Shown here: piece after piece, positions 43,814-53,304 of the stretch
Numbering within the stretch: position 1 is the first letter of the stretch
Layout of the letters: each line of letters starts with the position of its first letter
Origin: Bifidobacterium sp. ESL0775
Lineage (GTDB): Bacteria; Actinomycetota; Actinomycetes; Actinomycetales; Bifidobacteriaceae
Assembly: GCF_029395475.1 (NCBI RefSeq)
Contig: NZ_CP113917.1
Location: forward strand, 434,001 to 498,000
Length of the DNA: 64,000 nt
Direction of reading: 5' to 3'
Translations under genes and position numbers: made by a program
The notes under the pieces: generated by a model
The model's input: only the letters and a program-made list of their open reading frames with translations
Databases searched by the model: none
Told to the model about the DNA's origin: nothing

Positions 43814-45787
43814 ATGGCCGATAAGGTTTCCAATGCCGCGCTGAAAGGCGACTATGCCCAAAATGAGGTGGAAGAAGTCGATGGCGACGCGCCGGAATCA
43901 GAAAACAAATCCTTGAGACTAGACATTGACGAACCTGCGTTGGAGGCGGGGGCTGCCGATACCGCTCAGGCGGCGAATGATGGTTCCATGGCGAATGATG
44001 GTTCTGTTGCGGAAACGGCCAATAACATTTCCAAAGACGAAAATGTTGGAACCGTCGGTAATGCCGAAAATACTGACAACACCGAAGGCTCTGCGAACAG
44101 TGACGACGCTGCCGGGGAAACCGACGAAATCAGCCTGTTCGGGCGCCGTCACGAGACGTTTGCGCAACGCTACCATCTGACCCGGCGCGGCAAGGCCAAG
44201 CGGCTCGGCCAGATTGTCAAGATCATGGGCCAGTTCGACATCACCAAAGGGCTCACGCCGCGCAAGATGCGGCTGATGCTCGAGGCGCTCGGCCCCACGT
44301 TCGTCAAGGTCGGGCAGATGCTCTCGATGCGTTCGGAGATCCTGCCGCAGCAATATTGCGACGAGCTGGCGAAGCTGCGCGCCGATGCCGACCCGATGCC
44401 TTACCAGACCGTCGTCGAGACCTTGGCGCAGGAATACGGTCGGCCCGTGGACGAGATTTTCGCCGACATCGACCCCAAGCCGCTGGGCTCCGCCTCGTTG
44501 GCCCAGGTGCACCGCGCGACGCTGGTCACCGGCGAGGACGTGGCCGTGAAGGTGCAGCGGCCCGGCGTGCGTCAGACGATGGCGCAGGACGTCTCCATCA
44601 TGCGTTCAATCGCCAAGGCGGCCACAAAATTCATGGGTTCCAGCATGCAGGTGGTCGACCTCGGCGGTGTGGTCGAGGAACTCTGGGACACCTTCGAGGA
44701 CGAGACGGACTTCCTGAAGGAGGCCCAGCATCTCGCGGAATTCAAGCGTTTCTGTGAGCCGTACCGTTATATGGACTGCCCCAAACCATATATGGACCTG
44801 TGCACGCAGCACGTCGTGGTGATGGATTACATCGACGGCATCTCGCTCAACCACACGGGCAAACTCATCGCGGAAGGCTATGACCTCAAGGAGATCGGCA
44901 CCAAACTGGTCGACAATTACGCCGCCCAGATTCTCGACGACGGCTTCTTCCACGCCGATCCGCACCCGGGCAACGTCATCATTTCCGGCGGCAAGATTGT
45001 GCTGATCGACCTGGGGATGATTGGTCGTCTCGATCGCAAGACGCGCCAGGTGCTGCGGCAGATGATCTTCGCGGTCGGGGCCCAGGATTCGCCGGCGCTC
45101 GCCGATGGTCTGCTGCGTTTCGCCGACATCCAGCCGGACGCCGAGGACTATCCGAGGCTGTTGAGCGATTTGGACGTCATCGTCGAGGAATACGGCAAGG
45201 TCGATCTAGCCGACCTCAACATCGCCGAGTTCGCGATGGCGCTGACCAATCTCGCGCAACGGCACGGCATCGAGGTTCCTTCGACCATCACCACGATGAG
45301 CCGTGCGCTGGTCACGCTGGAAGGATTGCTCGACGAGTTCATCCCCGACGTCAACATGATCGAGATCATCACCAGCCATGTCTCCAGCAGCAAACGGTTG
45401 GACGAGGTCGCCAAGGACGAGGCCAAGGCGCTGGGCATCGAAGGCAACAAGGCCCTGCACGGCTCGCTCGACGCGCTCGCCGAAAGCAAGGTCGCCATGC
45501 GCATGCTGACCCGCGGCCAGCTGCGGATGAACATGGAGGTCGTCGGCAGCGAGGAACCGTTGAAACAGGTCTCCGACATGATCAATCGCCTGACGATGGC
45601 GCTGATCGTGGTCGGCCTGTTCGTCGGCTCGTCCATAGTGTATTACGCTGGCATGAAGCCCATCGTCTTCGGCATTCCCGTGGTCGGCTTCATGGGCTAT
45701 GTCATCGCTTTCATCCTGAGCGTGTGGATCGTCTTTGATATCTACTTCAAGGGTCGCAAAGCCAAGAAAGCCGCCAAGGGCAAGTGA
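43814..45787 (+). CDS. ABC1/UbiB-family atypical kinase
   Basis: A 657-residue UbiB/ADCK-like protein. The first ~115 residues are an acidic, Asn/Asp-rich segment not conserved in the family. The kinase-like core contains the KxGQ motif (FVKVGQMLSMRSEI), VAVKVQRPGV and FHADPHPGN with IDLGMIG, the catalytic and metal-binding loops. Two membrane segments lie at the C-terminus, ending in a Lys-rich tail. ATG 43814 follows CAGGTGA; an in-frame GTG at 43808 is also possible. Role probably in isoprenoid lipid handling, but bifidobacteria lack ubiquinone. Confidence 0.85.
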   Translation: MADKVSNAALKGDYAQNEVEEVDGDAPESENKSLRLDIDEPALEAGAADTAQAANDGSMANDGSVAETANNISKDENVGTVGNAENTDNTEGSANSDDAAGETDEISLFGRRHETFAQRYHLTRRGKAKRLGQIVKIMGQFDITKGLTPRKMRLMLEALGPTFVKVGQMLSMRSEILPQQYCDELAKLRADADPMPYQTVVETLAQEYGRPVDEIFADIDPKPLGSASLAQVHRATLVTGEDVAVKVQRPGVRQTMAQDVSIMRSIAKAATKFMGSSMQVVDLGGVVEELWDTFEDETDFLKEAQHLAEFKRFCEPYRYMDCPKPYMDLCTQHVVVMDYIDGISLNHTGKLIAEGYDLKEIGTKLVDNYAAQILDDGFFHADPHPGNVIISGGKIVLIDLGMIGRLDRKTRQVLRQMIFAVGAQDSPALADGLLRFADIQPDAEDYPRLLSDLDVIVEEYGKVDLADLNIAEFAMALTNLAQRHGIEVPSTITTMSRALVTLEGLLDEFIPDVNMIEIITSHVSSSKRLDEVAKDEAKALGIEGNKALHGSLDALAESKVAMRMLTRGQLRMNMEVVGSEEPLKQVSDMINRLTMALIVVGLFVGSSIVYYAGMKPIVFGIPVVGFMGYVIAFILSVWIVFDIYFKGRKAKKAAKGK

Positions 45788-45910
45788 CGCCTGTTGTTAA
45801 CCGCTTCTTGGAGGCCATGTATAACGAGCGAATGTGCGGTATCGTTTAAAAGCAATTTGGATAGGTCTGCGCAAGCCAAGTCGCGTATGTTGCTTTACGG
45901 GTGAATTTCA

Positions 45911-45946
45911 AAAAGGTGCTCCTGAACGTAATCAGGAGCACCTTTT
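45911..45946. terminator. Bidirectional terminator between the UbiB-like gene and upp
   Basis: A perfect 15-bp stem, AAAAGGTGCTCCTGA / TCAGGAGCACCTTTT, with a 6-base loop serves both convergent genes. Confidence 0.9.
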
Positions 45947-45970
45947 GATGATTTATTTGTAAGGAGTTAA

Positions 45971-46609
45971 CTAGTCGATCAAACCATAGAGGCGATCGCC
46001 GGCGTCGCCAAGACCGGGAACGATATAGCCGTGCTCATTGAGGTGGTCATCGACGCCGCAGACCACGACCTTCAGGTTGATGCTGGGGTCGAGGGTCTCT
46101 TCGACGCGCTTCAGGCCTTCAGGGGCGGCGATGATGTTGATGGAGGTGATGTCCTTCGCGCCGCGCTCGATGAGGTAGTGGGTCGCCGCGATGGTGGTGC
46201 CGCCGGTGGCGAGCATCGGGTCGAGCAGGAAGACCTGGCGACCAGTCAAATCCTCAGGCAGGCGGTTCGCATACGTGATGATGTCGAGGGTGTCCTCGTC
46301 GCGGCGCATGCCGAGGAAACCGACTTCGGCGGTCGGCAGGAGCTTGGTCATGCCGTCGAGCATGCCGAGGCCGGCGCGCAGGATCGGCACCACCATCGGG
46401 CGCGGGGAGGCGAGATGCTTGCCGGTCATCTTGCAGATCGGGGTCTCGATCTCCTTGTCGACCACATCGAGGTTGCGCGTCGCCTCGTAGGCTTCGAGGG
46501 TGACGAGCTCGCTGACGAGCTGACGGAAGATGTTGGAGGGTGTGTTCTTATCCCGCAGAACGGTGAGCTTGTGTTCGACCAGCGGGTGATCCAAAACTTG
46601 AAGTTGCAT
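45971..46609 (-). CDS. upp: Uracil phosphoribosyltransferase
   Basis: A 212-residue salvage enzyme that makes UMP from uracil and PRPP. The family start MQLQVLDHPLVEHKLT and the PRPP loop FLLDPMLATGGTT are clear. The start at 46609 fits the family; the open frame continues 61 codons upstream without support. A -10-like TATCCT ends six bases before the ATG, so the mRNA may be leaderless. Confidence 0.95.
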   Translation of the reverse strand: MQLQVLDHPLVEHKLTVLRDKNTPSNIFRQLVSELVTLEAYEATRNLDVVDKEIETPICKMTGKHLASPRPMVVPILRAGLGMLDGMTKLLPTAEVGFLGMRRDEDTLDIITYANRLPEDLTGRQVFLLDPMLATGGTTIAATHYLIERGAKDITSINIIAAPEGLKRVEETLDPSINLKVVVCGVDDHLNEHGYIVPGLGDAGDRLYGLID

Positions 46610-46885
46610 ACTTCTAGGATATGCCCAGCCGTGGTTTTTTGAAAATCGAAAATCGGGATACGTTAAGTGATTCACGATTTTTATGAAAGCAAAGTGAAAC
46701 GCTGAACCGTGAAAGCGCCTGTCGGCGCGAACGCCGCTCGCAGCGGCAAAAAATGAAGCCCGGGGCTTAAGCACGGTCCAGCGCGTCTCCAAGTATAACG
46801 GGTCATCCTGCGTTTACACGCCGAGCGCGTAAAGTGCGGATTTTGGGCTGGATAGAGTCCGCGGATTACTTGAGTCTGTGCAACG

Positions 46886-47980
46886 CTACTCGAGTTTGCC
46901 TTGGCGCCAAAGACTGGCTCCATGGCGGAAATCCGCCGAAGTGGTCATCAGATTGCTGCCGGTGTGGAGCAGGCGTGCGGCGACGGTGCGGGGGTCGTTC
47001 GACGACGGGCCGGCCGAGCTCGCCGGGCCTTTGCCCTCGCGGTAGCGTTCATCCGCGTCGCTCAGGGCCGAGTTGTATCGGTTGGAGGCTGGGTCGTTGC
47101 GGTCGCTTTCGCCGTAATTGGTGTGGTTATTGGCGTTATGAGTGGCGTCCGCGTTGTTGCCGCCATTAGGATTTTCGGCCGCTTCCTGGTTTCCTAATCG
47201 GTCATTGCCGTCGGTCACTTGCGGAGTGCCGTTGCCATTTTTGCTATTGCTCTCATCATTGGTATCGGCGGCCGCGTCGGCGACTCGCTGCGCGGCCTCC
47301 GCTGCTTCGGCGGCTTCGACTTCGCGTTGGAGCTCGCGCATGTGTGCTTCGCGGCGGGCGGCTTGTGTGGCTTCCACTTTGCGTGCCTTGGAAGTCAGTA
47401 TTTTCGCGCGAATGGCGAGACCTTTGGCGATGACGTCGATGAAAGCGGAGGCGCGTTCGAGCGCGATGGCGAAATCGCCGGTGAAAGCGCCGGAAAGAAT
47501 GGAATCCGCAGTGCGCACGATGTCCTCGGCGTTGGGCGGGGTGTCGACGCCGGCGATGGCTGAGGCGGCGGTGTCCTCGGGCTCGGCGATGCGATAGAGG
47601 CTCGCCAGCGATTGCTGGTTTTTGCGCATCCACGTGCGCAACAGGTAAAGCCGCCAAAGGATGCCCGGCAGGGAATCGGGTTCCGAACGGCTCCACAGTT
47701 CCGCGATGATATCGACGCCTTCTCGGTCGACCAGCGTCAAGACGCGCTCAACGATTTGCGGGTCTTGCGTATGGTGCACGCGGTCAAGCATCGCCTGCGC
47801 CGAAGCGTGGCTCATCTCGTTTATCTCCTCGGGATCCATGCCGCCGGCCATCTTCTCAGTCAACGCCGGGTCGAGCTGGGCGGGGCGTGCCGGGCGCGAG
47901 GAACCGGTGCGTGCCGGAGCGAAGCCCGGATGGGCGGAATTGACGGAACCTGAACTGTAATGCACTGAGTTAGTAGACAA
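46886..47980 (-). CDS. Conserved hypothetical protein of the ppk1 operon
   Basis: A 364-residue protein not recognised as a known family. The middle (about residues 45-190) is helical and conserved-looking: PEEINEMSHASAQAMLDRV, LTLVDREGVDIIAELWSRSE and LPGILWRLYLLRTWMRKN. A charged coiled-coil segment (AREAHMRELQREVEAAEAAE-like) follows, then an Asn/Gly/Asp-rich disordered stretch (about 47090-47290). It overlaps the end of the Nudix gene by 11 bases, so it is the third gene of that operon. Confidence 0.7.
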   Translation of the reverse strand: MSTNSVHYSSGSVNSAHPGFAPARTGSSRPARPAQLDPALTEKMAGGMDPEEINEMSHASAQAMLDRVHHTQDPQIVERVLTLVDREGVDIIAELWSRSEPDSLPGILWRLYLLRTWMRKNQQSLASLYRIAEPEDTAASAIAGVDTPPNAEDIVRTADSILSGAFTGDFAIALERASAFIDVIAKGLAIRAKILTSKARKVEATQAARREAHMRELQREVEAAEAAEAAQRVADAAADTNDESNSKNGNGTPQVTDGNDRLGNQEAAENPNGGNNADATHNANNHTNYGESDRNDPASNRYNSALSDADERYREGKGPASSAGPSSNDPRTVAARLLHTGSNLMTTSADFRHGASLWRQGKLE

Positions 47981-49502
47981 GTGGAGCCATTCTTTGGATG
48001 TCGATGATGCGCGGGCCTTCCGCGTCTTTCACGATGAACAATGCTACGGCATTGCCTGTAGGCATGTAAGGCGACTTCGCGATGAGCTGTTTGGACAGCG
48101 ATTTGGAGGCGCACATCGCACGCAGGTGCTCGAAAATGCCGCCGATGACGGGCCGGTGCATGCAGATCGTGGTCGCGCGGCTGTATTGTTTTGGTGCGCT
48201 TTCCGGCGTGGCGGCTTTTATTTGGTCATCGTTGGCGGGGGCGTCGGTATTGCCGGTTTCGTCTTTTTGGCTGGGCGATTGTGCGTCATGCGTTGATACC
48301 GCCGAACCCATGGGTACTGTCGAATCCCGAACGTCCTTATCCGAACCGGCTTTCATTTCGGTGGAGCTTTCGGTCTTGCCGTCGCTTGTCGGTTCGTCGG
48401 CGGGATTGCCTTCGGTGGTGTTGTCGTCCGTCTGGTTGGCTGAATCACCGTTATCGCTGATCTTGACCACGGCTTTGGTACCGACCTGCACGGCGCTTTT
48501 CGCCGCGGACGTGCCGTCGGTCTCGGCGAACAAATCATCGATGATGTCCGAAACGCATCGCCACGTCGCATCGGGATCAGCCGCGAAGGCGTCTTCGGTA
48601 AGCGCAGGCAGCTGCTCAATCTCAAGTCCCGTGTGCCATGCGTACGGTTCCAGCGTCTCCATGCAACGTAGCCACGGGGACGAGGCGAGTTTTTGCGGGG
48701 CATAGCAACCGAGCTCTTGGTCGAGCGCGAAACTCGCGGCCGCACCGCGGGGAATGATGGGGCGGTTGGCGTCGGTGCCCTCCCAACGTTTGCGTGCCAC
48801 GGCCTTGCTGTGGCGGACGATGATCAGCTTCTGCGCCTTGAGCGCGCCTTCCTGGATGCGGTCGACGAACTGGTCGAGGATATCGCGGTCGAGCGGGTGT
48901 GAAAGCAGTTTGCGGGCCTGGGGGATGGTCAGCCATCTCACCTCGTCGATCTCGCTGGCTTTCGCGGGTGCGATCGCGCCGATGGCCTGTTGGCGATGCT
49001 CCGCGATGTTCGGGGGAATCGGATGCGCCATCCAATAGACGACGTGCTTGGTGTAGATCGCCCCGGTTTTGGTTCCGGTCTTGGCGTGCTTCGAATTCTT
49101 GCCTTCGGCGTTGAGCGGGTATTCGACTTCTCCGATGCTGGGGCCAAGCGCCACGGGCACGCCGGTTTCCTCTTCCATCTCGCGTATCGCGGCGTGGCGG
49201 CTGGATTCATGCTCCTCGAGCTTGCCTTTCGGCCAACTCCAGTCGTCGTATTTTGGCCGGTGCACCAAGCAGACTTCCAGCTGCGTGATGATGGCGCGGA
49301 AATGGATTTCGGCCTGCGTCAGCGGTAACTTGTGCTTGTGCCGCTTGCGTTTGCTGGTGGTGTGCGAGGCACGGGCCTCGGCGAATTTGCTCGCTTTCGC
49401 GGCTCGTTCGTCCACGCCAGTGGCCTTGCCCGCAGTGATCCAGCGGTAGGGGATGCCCCCCGCCGCCTCAACGACGTGTGTTGGTTTCAGCTCGGAGGTC
49501 AT
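47970..49502 (-). CDS. Nudix hydrolase with histidine-phosphatase domain (MutT1-like)
   Basis: A 510-residue two-domain protein like mycobacterial MutT1. The Nudix box is intact (GKLEEHESSRHAAIREMEEE followed by TG, about residues 93-114). The second domain has the RHG-like motif LIIVRHSKAVARKRW and a late His in CMHRPVIGG, typical of phosphoglycerate-mutase-like phosphatases. It probably hydrolyses 8-oxo-dGTP or diadenosine polyphosphates. About 100 Asp/Thr/Ser-rich residues (about 48180-48480) split the phosphatase domain, making it longer than homologues. Position just after ppk1 matches other actinobacteria. Confidence 0.88.
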   Translation of the reverse strand: MTSELKPTHVVEAAGGIPYRWITAGKATGVDERAAKASKFAEARASHTTSKRKRHKHKLPLTQAEIHFRAIITQLEVCLVHRPKYDDWSWPKGKLEEHESSRHAAIREMEEETGVPVALGPSIGEVEYPLNAEGKNSKHAKTGTKTGAIYTKHVVYWMAHPIPPNIAEHRQQAIGAIAPAKASEIDEVRWLTIPQARKLLSHPLDRDILDQFVDRIQEGALKAQKLIIVRHSKAVARKRWEGTDANRPIIPRGAAASFALDQELGCYAPQKLASSPWLRCMETLEPYAWHTGLEIEQLPALTEDAFAADPDATWRCVSDIIDDLFAETDGTSAAKSAVQVGTKAVVKISDNGDSANQTDDNTTEGNPADEPTSDGKTESSTEMKAGSDKDVRDSTVPMGSAVSTHDAQSPSQKDETGNTDAPANDDQIKAATPESAPKQYSRATTICMHRPVIGGIFEHLRAMCASKSLSKQLIAKSPYMPTGNAVALFIVKDAEGPRIIDIQRMAPLVY

Positions 49503-49521
49503 CTACGCCCACTTCTGGTTG

Positions 49522-51750
49522 TTATTTGCGACCGCGCTGGTGGGTCTTGATCAGCAGTTCCTGGCAATCGACCAGAGGCTTGCCGTCCTTATCGTGCGAA
49601 TGGCGGATGTAGGTGCCATCCGGCTGCATGTGCCATGACGAGGTGGTGTTGGCCATCTGCAGGTCGACATAATCGATCAGCGAAGCGACTTCCTCGGGAT
49701 CGGTGATGCGCACCAGCGCCTCCACACGACGGTCGAGGTTGCGGTGCATCAGGTCGGCCGAGCCAATCCAGACTTCCGGCCCGGCGGCGGGGCCTTCGCC
49801 GATCTGAGGCCCTGCGGAGTTCGCGAAGGCGTAGATGCGGCTGTGTTCGAGGAAACGGCCGAGAATGGAATGCACGCGGATGTTCTCGCTCAGGCCCGGA
49901 ACCCCGGGCTTCAGGCCGCAGATGCCACGCACGACGATGTCGATTTTCACGCCGGCCTGGCTGGCGCGGTAGAGGGCGTCGATGGTCTTCTCGTCGACGA
50001 TGGAGTTGACCTTGATTTTGATCCAGGACTCATTGCCGGCGCGCGCCGCGTCCTCCTCGCGCCTGATGCGCTTGATGAGGCCACTGCGTGCGGTGCGTGG
50101 GGCGACCAGCAGCCGGTGGAAGCTGGAACGCGGCGCGTAGCCGGAGAGCTGGTTGAAGAGACGTGTCAGGTCCTGCCCGACTACCGGGTCGCAGGTCAGC
50201 AGGCCAAGATCGGTGTACTGGCGGGCGGTCTTGGGGTTGTAATTGCCGGTGCCAACGTGGCAGTAACGGCGCAGCCCTTCCGCCTCCTGGCGTACGACCA
50301 ATGAAAGCTTGCAGTGGGTCTTCAGGCCCACGATGCCGTAGACGACATGGACGCCGGCGCGTTCGAGCTTGCGGGCCCATGCGATGTTGGCGTCCTCATC
50401 GAAGCGTGCCTTGATCTCGACCAATGCCAAGACCTGCTTGCCGGCGTGCGCGGCATCGACCAGCGCGTCGATGATCGGCGAATTGCTGGAGGTGCGGTAG
50501 AGCGTCTGCTTGATGGCCAGCACCTTCGGGTCGGCCGCGGCCTGCGCGAGGAAGGCCTGCACGGAAGTGGAGAACGAATCGTAGGGGTGGTGCAGCAGGA
50601 TGTCGCGCTCGCGGATGGCGGCGAAGATGTCCTGCGCGCGGCTCGATTCGACCGTGGCGATCTGGCGGTTCGTGGTCGGGATGAACGGCTTGTTCTTGAG
50701 GTCCGGCCGATCAATGTCCTGCAACTCGAACATGAGCTTCATATCCAGAGGCGCGGGCAGGCGGTAGATCTCATCCTCGCTGACGCGCAGACGGCGGGCC
50801 AAAAGCTGGGAGAGGAACGGGCTGGTGGCATCGCTGATCTCAAGACGGATTGGCGGCCCGAAACGACGGCGCAACAGTTCCTTCTCCATGGCGTTCAGGA
50901 GGTTCTCGGCATCGTCCTCCTCGACGTCGATGTCCTCGTTACGGGTGACGCGGAACGAGCGCGCCTCCTTGATGATCATGCCGGGGAACAAGGATTCCAG
51001 ATGCGCGATGATGAGGTTCTCCATGGTGATGAAGCCATAGCGTTCCTCGCGGCTTTCCTCGTCGGTCAGATCGTCGACGGGAACCAAGCGGTTCAGGTTG
51101 TCCGGAACCTTGACGCGGGCGAAATGAGTCTTGCCGCTGTTCGGGTTCTCCACCAGCACGGCCAGGTTCAGCGAGCCGCCGGAGATATAGGGGAACGGGT
51201 GCGCGGGATCGAAGGCGAGCGGGGTGAGCACGGGGAAGACCTGCTGGCGGTAATAACGCGAAAGGCGTTCCTGCTCGGCGCTGGTGAGCTTGTCCCAGCT
51301 CAACAGCACGATGTGCTCCTTCGCCAGCTCGGGAAGGATGTGCTTGATGGCCTCGTTGGCGTGCTCGGCCTGCAACTCATGCGCGGTCTCGCTGATCGAG
51401 CGCAGTTGCTGGCGTGGGCTCAGCCCGGAAGCCGACGTCACGGCGATGCCGGTGTCGATACGCCGCTTGAGGCCGGCGACGCGCACCATGAAGTACTCGT
51501 CGAGGTTCGAGGCGAAGATGCCTGCGAAATTGGCGCGTTCCAAGAGCGGGACTTCAGGGTCCTCCGCCATTTCGAGTACGCGCTTGTTGAATTTGAGCCA
51601 GCTCAGCTCGCGGTCGAAGTAACGGTCCGTGGGCAGCGGGAGCTCCTCCGGCAGCGCCTTGCGCTTGTCGGTTTTCTCGGTTTCGGCGATGTGCTCGGCG
51701 ATTTGGCTGCGGAGCAGCGCCTTCGAGGGTGCGTCAAAAATCTGTGCCAT
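49522..51750 (-). CDS. ppk1: Polyphosphate kinase 1
   Basis: A 742-residue kinase that makes polyphosphate from ATP reversibly. The N-terminal domain begins [20 protein letters not shown]. The autophosphorylated His is expected in [16 protein letters not shown], and a second catalytic His in [13 protein letters not shown]. Length is normal. The operon continues with the Nudix protein after 19 bases. Two perfect DnaA boxes lie upstream. Confidence 0.96.
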   Translation of the reverse strand: MAQIFDAPSKALLRSQIAEHIAETEKTDKRKALPEELPLPTDRYFDRELSWLKFNKRVLEMAEDPEVPLLERANFAGIFASNLDEYFMVRVAGLKRRIDTGIAVTSASGLSPRQQLRSISETAHELQAEHANEAIKHILPELAKEHIVLLSWDKLTSAEQERLSRYYRQQVFPVLTPLAFDPAHPFPYISGGSLNLAVLVENPNSGKTHFARVKVPDNLNRLVPVDDLTDEESREERYGFITMENLIIAHLESLFPGMIIKEARSFRVTRNEDIDVEEDDAENLLNAMEKELLRRRFGPPIRLEISDATSPFLSQLLARRLRVSEDEIYRLPAPLDMKLMFELQDIDRPDLKNKPFIPTTNRQIATVESSRAQDIFAAIRERDILLHHPYDSFSTSVQAFLAQAAADPKVLAIKQTLYRTSSNSPIIDALVDAAHAGKQVLALVEIKARFDEDANIAWARKLERAGVHVVYGIVGLKTHCKLSLVVRQEAEGLRRYCHVGTGNYNPKTARQYTDLGLLTCDPVVGQDLTRLFNQLSGYAPRSSFHRLLVAPRTARSGLIKRIRREEDAARAGNESWIKIKVNSIVDEKTIDALYRASQAGVKIDIVVRGICGLKPGVPGLSENIRVHSILGRFLEHSRIYAFANSAGPQIGEGPAAGPEVWIGSADLMHRNLDRRVEALVRITDPEEVASLIDYVDLQMANTTSSWHMQPDGTYIRHSHDKDGKPLVDCQELLIKTHQRGRK

Positions 51751-51811
51751 ACACCTACTCTAAGCATTGGTGCCGAGCTATGGAAGCCAGGAAACGCAAT
51801 ATTCACGATAT

Positions 51812-51901
51812 TGTGGATAACTAATTTTCCGTACACCGTGATTCGCCCCGAATGTGCGTAAGTTTGCGCGCACCGCCCCGACACGCCTCAAATGTGGATA
51901 A
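51812..51901. promoter_or_regulatory. Two DnaA boxes upstream of ppk1
   Basis: Perfect TGTGGATAA at 51812-51820 and 51893-51901, 81 bp apart and in the same orientation, lie in the 319-bp divergent gap between ppk1 and the toxin-antitoxin pair. Confidence 0.55.
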
Positions 51902-52023
51902 CCCCTAGCGTTCGACCACAGTACCCGTTTTTGCTTGCTTTTCAGCGCTGGCCCGTGTTTTGCTGGAAACCAGATACGTAATTCGACAGACAAGAGAGGT
52001 GAACGAAGTGAACTTGCAAAACA

Positions 52024-52052
52024 TATCAAAAATGATACTATCAAAATTGATA
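52024..52052. promoter_or_regulatory. Operator repeats of the HigBA-type module
   Basis: Two palindromes, TATCAAAAATGATA (52024-52037) and TATCAAAATTGATA (52039-52052), are centred 15 bp apart and lie 18 bases before the toxin gene. They are likely binding sites for the XRE antitoxin. Confidence 0.65.
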
Positions 52053-52069
52053 ACTGAATAGGTGACGTC

Positions 52070-52432
52070 ATGGATGATTTTGAAGTTGAATTTTATGCGT
52101 TGCCTGATGGTACCGAGCCGATGTCGGAGTTTCTGAATTCATTACCGAAAAAAGTGAGGGTAAAGGCATCCAGAAGCATTGCTTTGTTGCGTCAATATGG
52201 CAATCGACTCAGAGAGCCTGAGTCCAAATATCTGGATGACGGGATTTTTGAGCTGAGGAGCAAGCAGTCGACCAATACCGTGCGTTCGTTTTACTTTTTC
52301 ATCGAGGGACGAAAGATTATTATGACGCACGGGATTGTGAAGAAGCAAAACAAGACACCGCCGGCCGAGTTATTGAAAGCCAAGAAGTATAGAGATGACT
52401 GGTTGAGAAGGAAAGGATTGAAACATGGATGA
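52070..52432 (+). CDS. RelE/HigB-type toxin (Gp49-like)
   Basis: A 120-residue protein with a typical HigB/phage-derived Gp49-like layout: PMSEFLNSLPKKVRVKA, then LDDGIFELRSKQSTNTVRSF and IMTHGIVKKQNKTPPAEL. Such toxins cleave mRNA on the ribosome. AGGTGA precedes the ATG. The toxin comes first and overlaps the antitoxin gene by 8 bases, the usual higBA order. Confidence 0.88.
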   Translation: MDDFEVEFYALPDGTEPMSEFLNSLPKKVRVKASRSIALLRQYGNRLREPESKYLDDGIFELRSKQSTNTVRSFYFFIEGRKIIMTHGIVKKQNKTPPAELLKAKKYRDDWLRRKGLKHG

Positions 52433-52697
52433 TTTGGATCGGTTCCTTGAAGAACAAATGCGTGATCCCGAGTTTGCCAAGGAGTATAAGCGGCTGGAGC
52501 CTGAGTACCAGCTGAAATCCGCTCTCATCGGCGCTCGTATCAAGGCCGAGATGACGCAGGAAGAGCTGGCAAAGCGTTGTGGGCTCAGGGCGTCGAATAT
52601 TTCCCGGATTGAAAGTGGACGCTCCGTGCCGTCGGTAAGAACGCTTTGGAAAATCGCCAAAGGGCTGGGCCGTAAGCTCAAGATCGAGTTCGTGTGA
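52425..52697 (+). CDS. XRE-family antitoxin
   Basis: A 90-residue helix-turn-helix protein: an acidic N-terminal helix, then IKAEMTQEELAKRCGLRAS and NISRIESGRSVPSVRTLWKI, the classic XRE fold. GAAAGGA precedes its ATG inside the toxin gene. It should neutralise the toxin and repress the operon at 52024-52052. Confidence 0.9.
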   Translation: MDDLDRFLEEQMRDPEFAKEYKRLEPEYQLKSALIGARIKAEMTQEELAKRCGLRASNISRIESGRSVPSVRTLWKIAKGLGRKLKIEFV

Positions 52698-52859
52698 GCC
52701 TGTTGCGAACGGCGCTGTTGCGTGGTTACGCTGCAGGGATAGCGAAAACACAGAAACGCACAATCGGTTTGTCGAATAGACCAAATTGTGACATTTCGTG
52801 TGCATTACGGGCGGGAAGAAAACGTTAGCTACCAATAGCGCACAAACGTCGTTTTCGGT

Positions 52860-52888
52860 TTGTATCCGCCGGCTGGATGGTACATAAT
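52860..52888 (+). promoter_or_regulatory. Promoter of a small transcription unit
   Basis: TTGTAT (52860-52865), a 17-base spacer and CATAAT (52883-52888) give a good promoter. A terminator at 53029-53056 would end a transcript of about 160 bases. Confidence 0.5.
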
Positions 52889-52940
52889 ATGAATTACAAG
52901 AACAACTGAATAGGCAGATCCACAAAAAGACAAGGTCTCG

Positions 52941-53000
52941 ATGACTAATACGTTGAACGGGCCGATGATGAAGCTTACCGTTGCAACGATGGTGTTGTGA
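52941..53000 (+). CDS. Possible 19-residue peptide gene
   Basis: Within the small unit, ATG at 52941 is preceded by AAGG at a proper distance and reads MTNTLNGPMMKLTVATMVL before TGA at 52998-53000. Only 28 bases separate its stop from a strong terminator. It could be a real small protein, or the transcript may be a non-coding RNA. No homology is recognised. The rest of the 52698-53304 gap shows nothing else. Confidence 0.35.
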   Translation: MTNTLNGPMMKLTVATMVL

Positions 53001-53028
53001 AGAAATCTGCTTTTAGTTTGGGCTTGTG

Positions 53029-53056
53029 GGAGACCCGCTTCGGCGGGTCTCCTTTT
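53029..53056 (+). terminator. Strong terminator of the small unit
   Basis: The perfect 10-bp stem GGAGACCCGC / GCGGGTCTCC with a TTCG tetraloop is followed by TTTT. Confidence 0.9.
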
Positions 53057-53304
53057 ACGTTCGGCGGGTTTGTTGCGCTGCAGGTGGCTTGCGGAAGACG
53101 CTGCCGTTGGGTTGTAGAACAGAACCGGGTTATAGATCAGAATATTGGTTGATAACCCCTTGTCAATCGGACGATGATGTACTCTGCGAAGCCTGCATCC
53201 TGACAGTTAACTCCACTTCGAACTTTCTGGAGACTTGTGGAAATTCCGACCTGAGATGCGCGCGAGGGCACGCTGGTAGTCTGCGCCATCTAGACTTGGG
53301 CCTT

